NCBI RefSeq assembly: GCF_027409185.1
Contig: NC_084462.1
Coordinates: forward strand, 157,467,490-157,531,489
DNA: 64,000 nt
Origin: Cynocephalus volans
Taxonomy: Eukaryota; Chordata; Mammalia; Dermoptera; Cynocephalidae
Direction: 5' to 3'
A program made the position numbers and the translations under genes. A model generated the notes under the pieces. It worked only from the letters and a program-made list of their open reading frames with translations. It was not told the origin of the DNA and ran no database searches. Of the stretch, positions 63,746 through 64,000 are shown in pieces (position 1 is the stretch's first letter; each line of letters opens with the position of its first letter).

Positions 63746-64000
63746 TGTCTTTGCTTAAAATTTAAAAACTTTGTTCATCATAGATGTTTTTGCATTAATT
63801 TTAGTTTTTAAAAATATACTATTAAGATATTATTCATCTTGATTCCTGAGTTTTTTGGCATCCCTTAAATTTTGCACCCATGGCAAGTGTCCCAGTCCTC
63901 ACTCTAGTCCCAGTCCTGCTGCTTGTGCTTGGATTAGCGTTGTTTATAATGTCACAGACTTCAGGTGCTAGGCTAGAGGTTCATGCTGCCAGTGGATGCA

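Overview
The window is mammalian nuclear DNA with spliced genes, GT-AG introns, one CpG-island promoter and dense interspersed repeats. It reads as the ortholog of human 14q24.3, with VASH1, ANGEL1 and LRRC74A in that order. There is no Alu. The young short repeats are tRNA-Ile-like monomers and dimers with A-tails and perfect target-site duplications, which resemble the CYN SINEs of colugos. I infer a dermopteran such as Galeopterus, but this rests on recalled repeat families and was not searched.

Layout. (1) Positions 1-10320, plus strand: the 3' half of VASH1 (four coding exons, stop at 6285, long 3' UTR). (2) 10320-13850: convergent intergenic gap. (3) 13850-35600, minus strand: complete ANGEL1, ten coding exons totalling 2004 nt (667 codons plus stop), with the start codon in a CpG island at about 35.1-35.75 kb. 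Its intron 7 (17.5-26.4 kb) is mostly old L1 sequence. (4) 36-48 kb: repeat-rich intergenic DNA with an unusually long LINE-2 copy, nested L1s and several CYN SINEs. (5) 48206 onward, plus strand: the first five recognised coding exons of LRRC74A. Its intron after 57770 runs out of the window and carries L1 material, including a 1.5 kb L1 derivative bounded by a 12-bp duplication.

The three genes are neighbours, not a pathway. VASH1 is a tubulin tyrosine carboxypeptidase that works with SVBP. ANGEL1 is a CCR4-type EEP-fold protein that binds eIF4E. LRRC74A is a leucine-rich-repeat protein of poorly known role. Exon borders were set by reading splice sites and checking codon phase across every junction.

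I found no convincing new multi-gene system. The best second-look items are structural: the ORF-less bounded L1 derivative (60919-62450), a 42-bp near-perfect foldback inside an L1 (44028-44121), two 81-bp palindromic mariner-like MITEs in LRRC74A introns, and a 152-bp retroposon insertion just upstream of the ANGEL1 CpG island.
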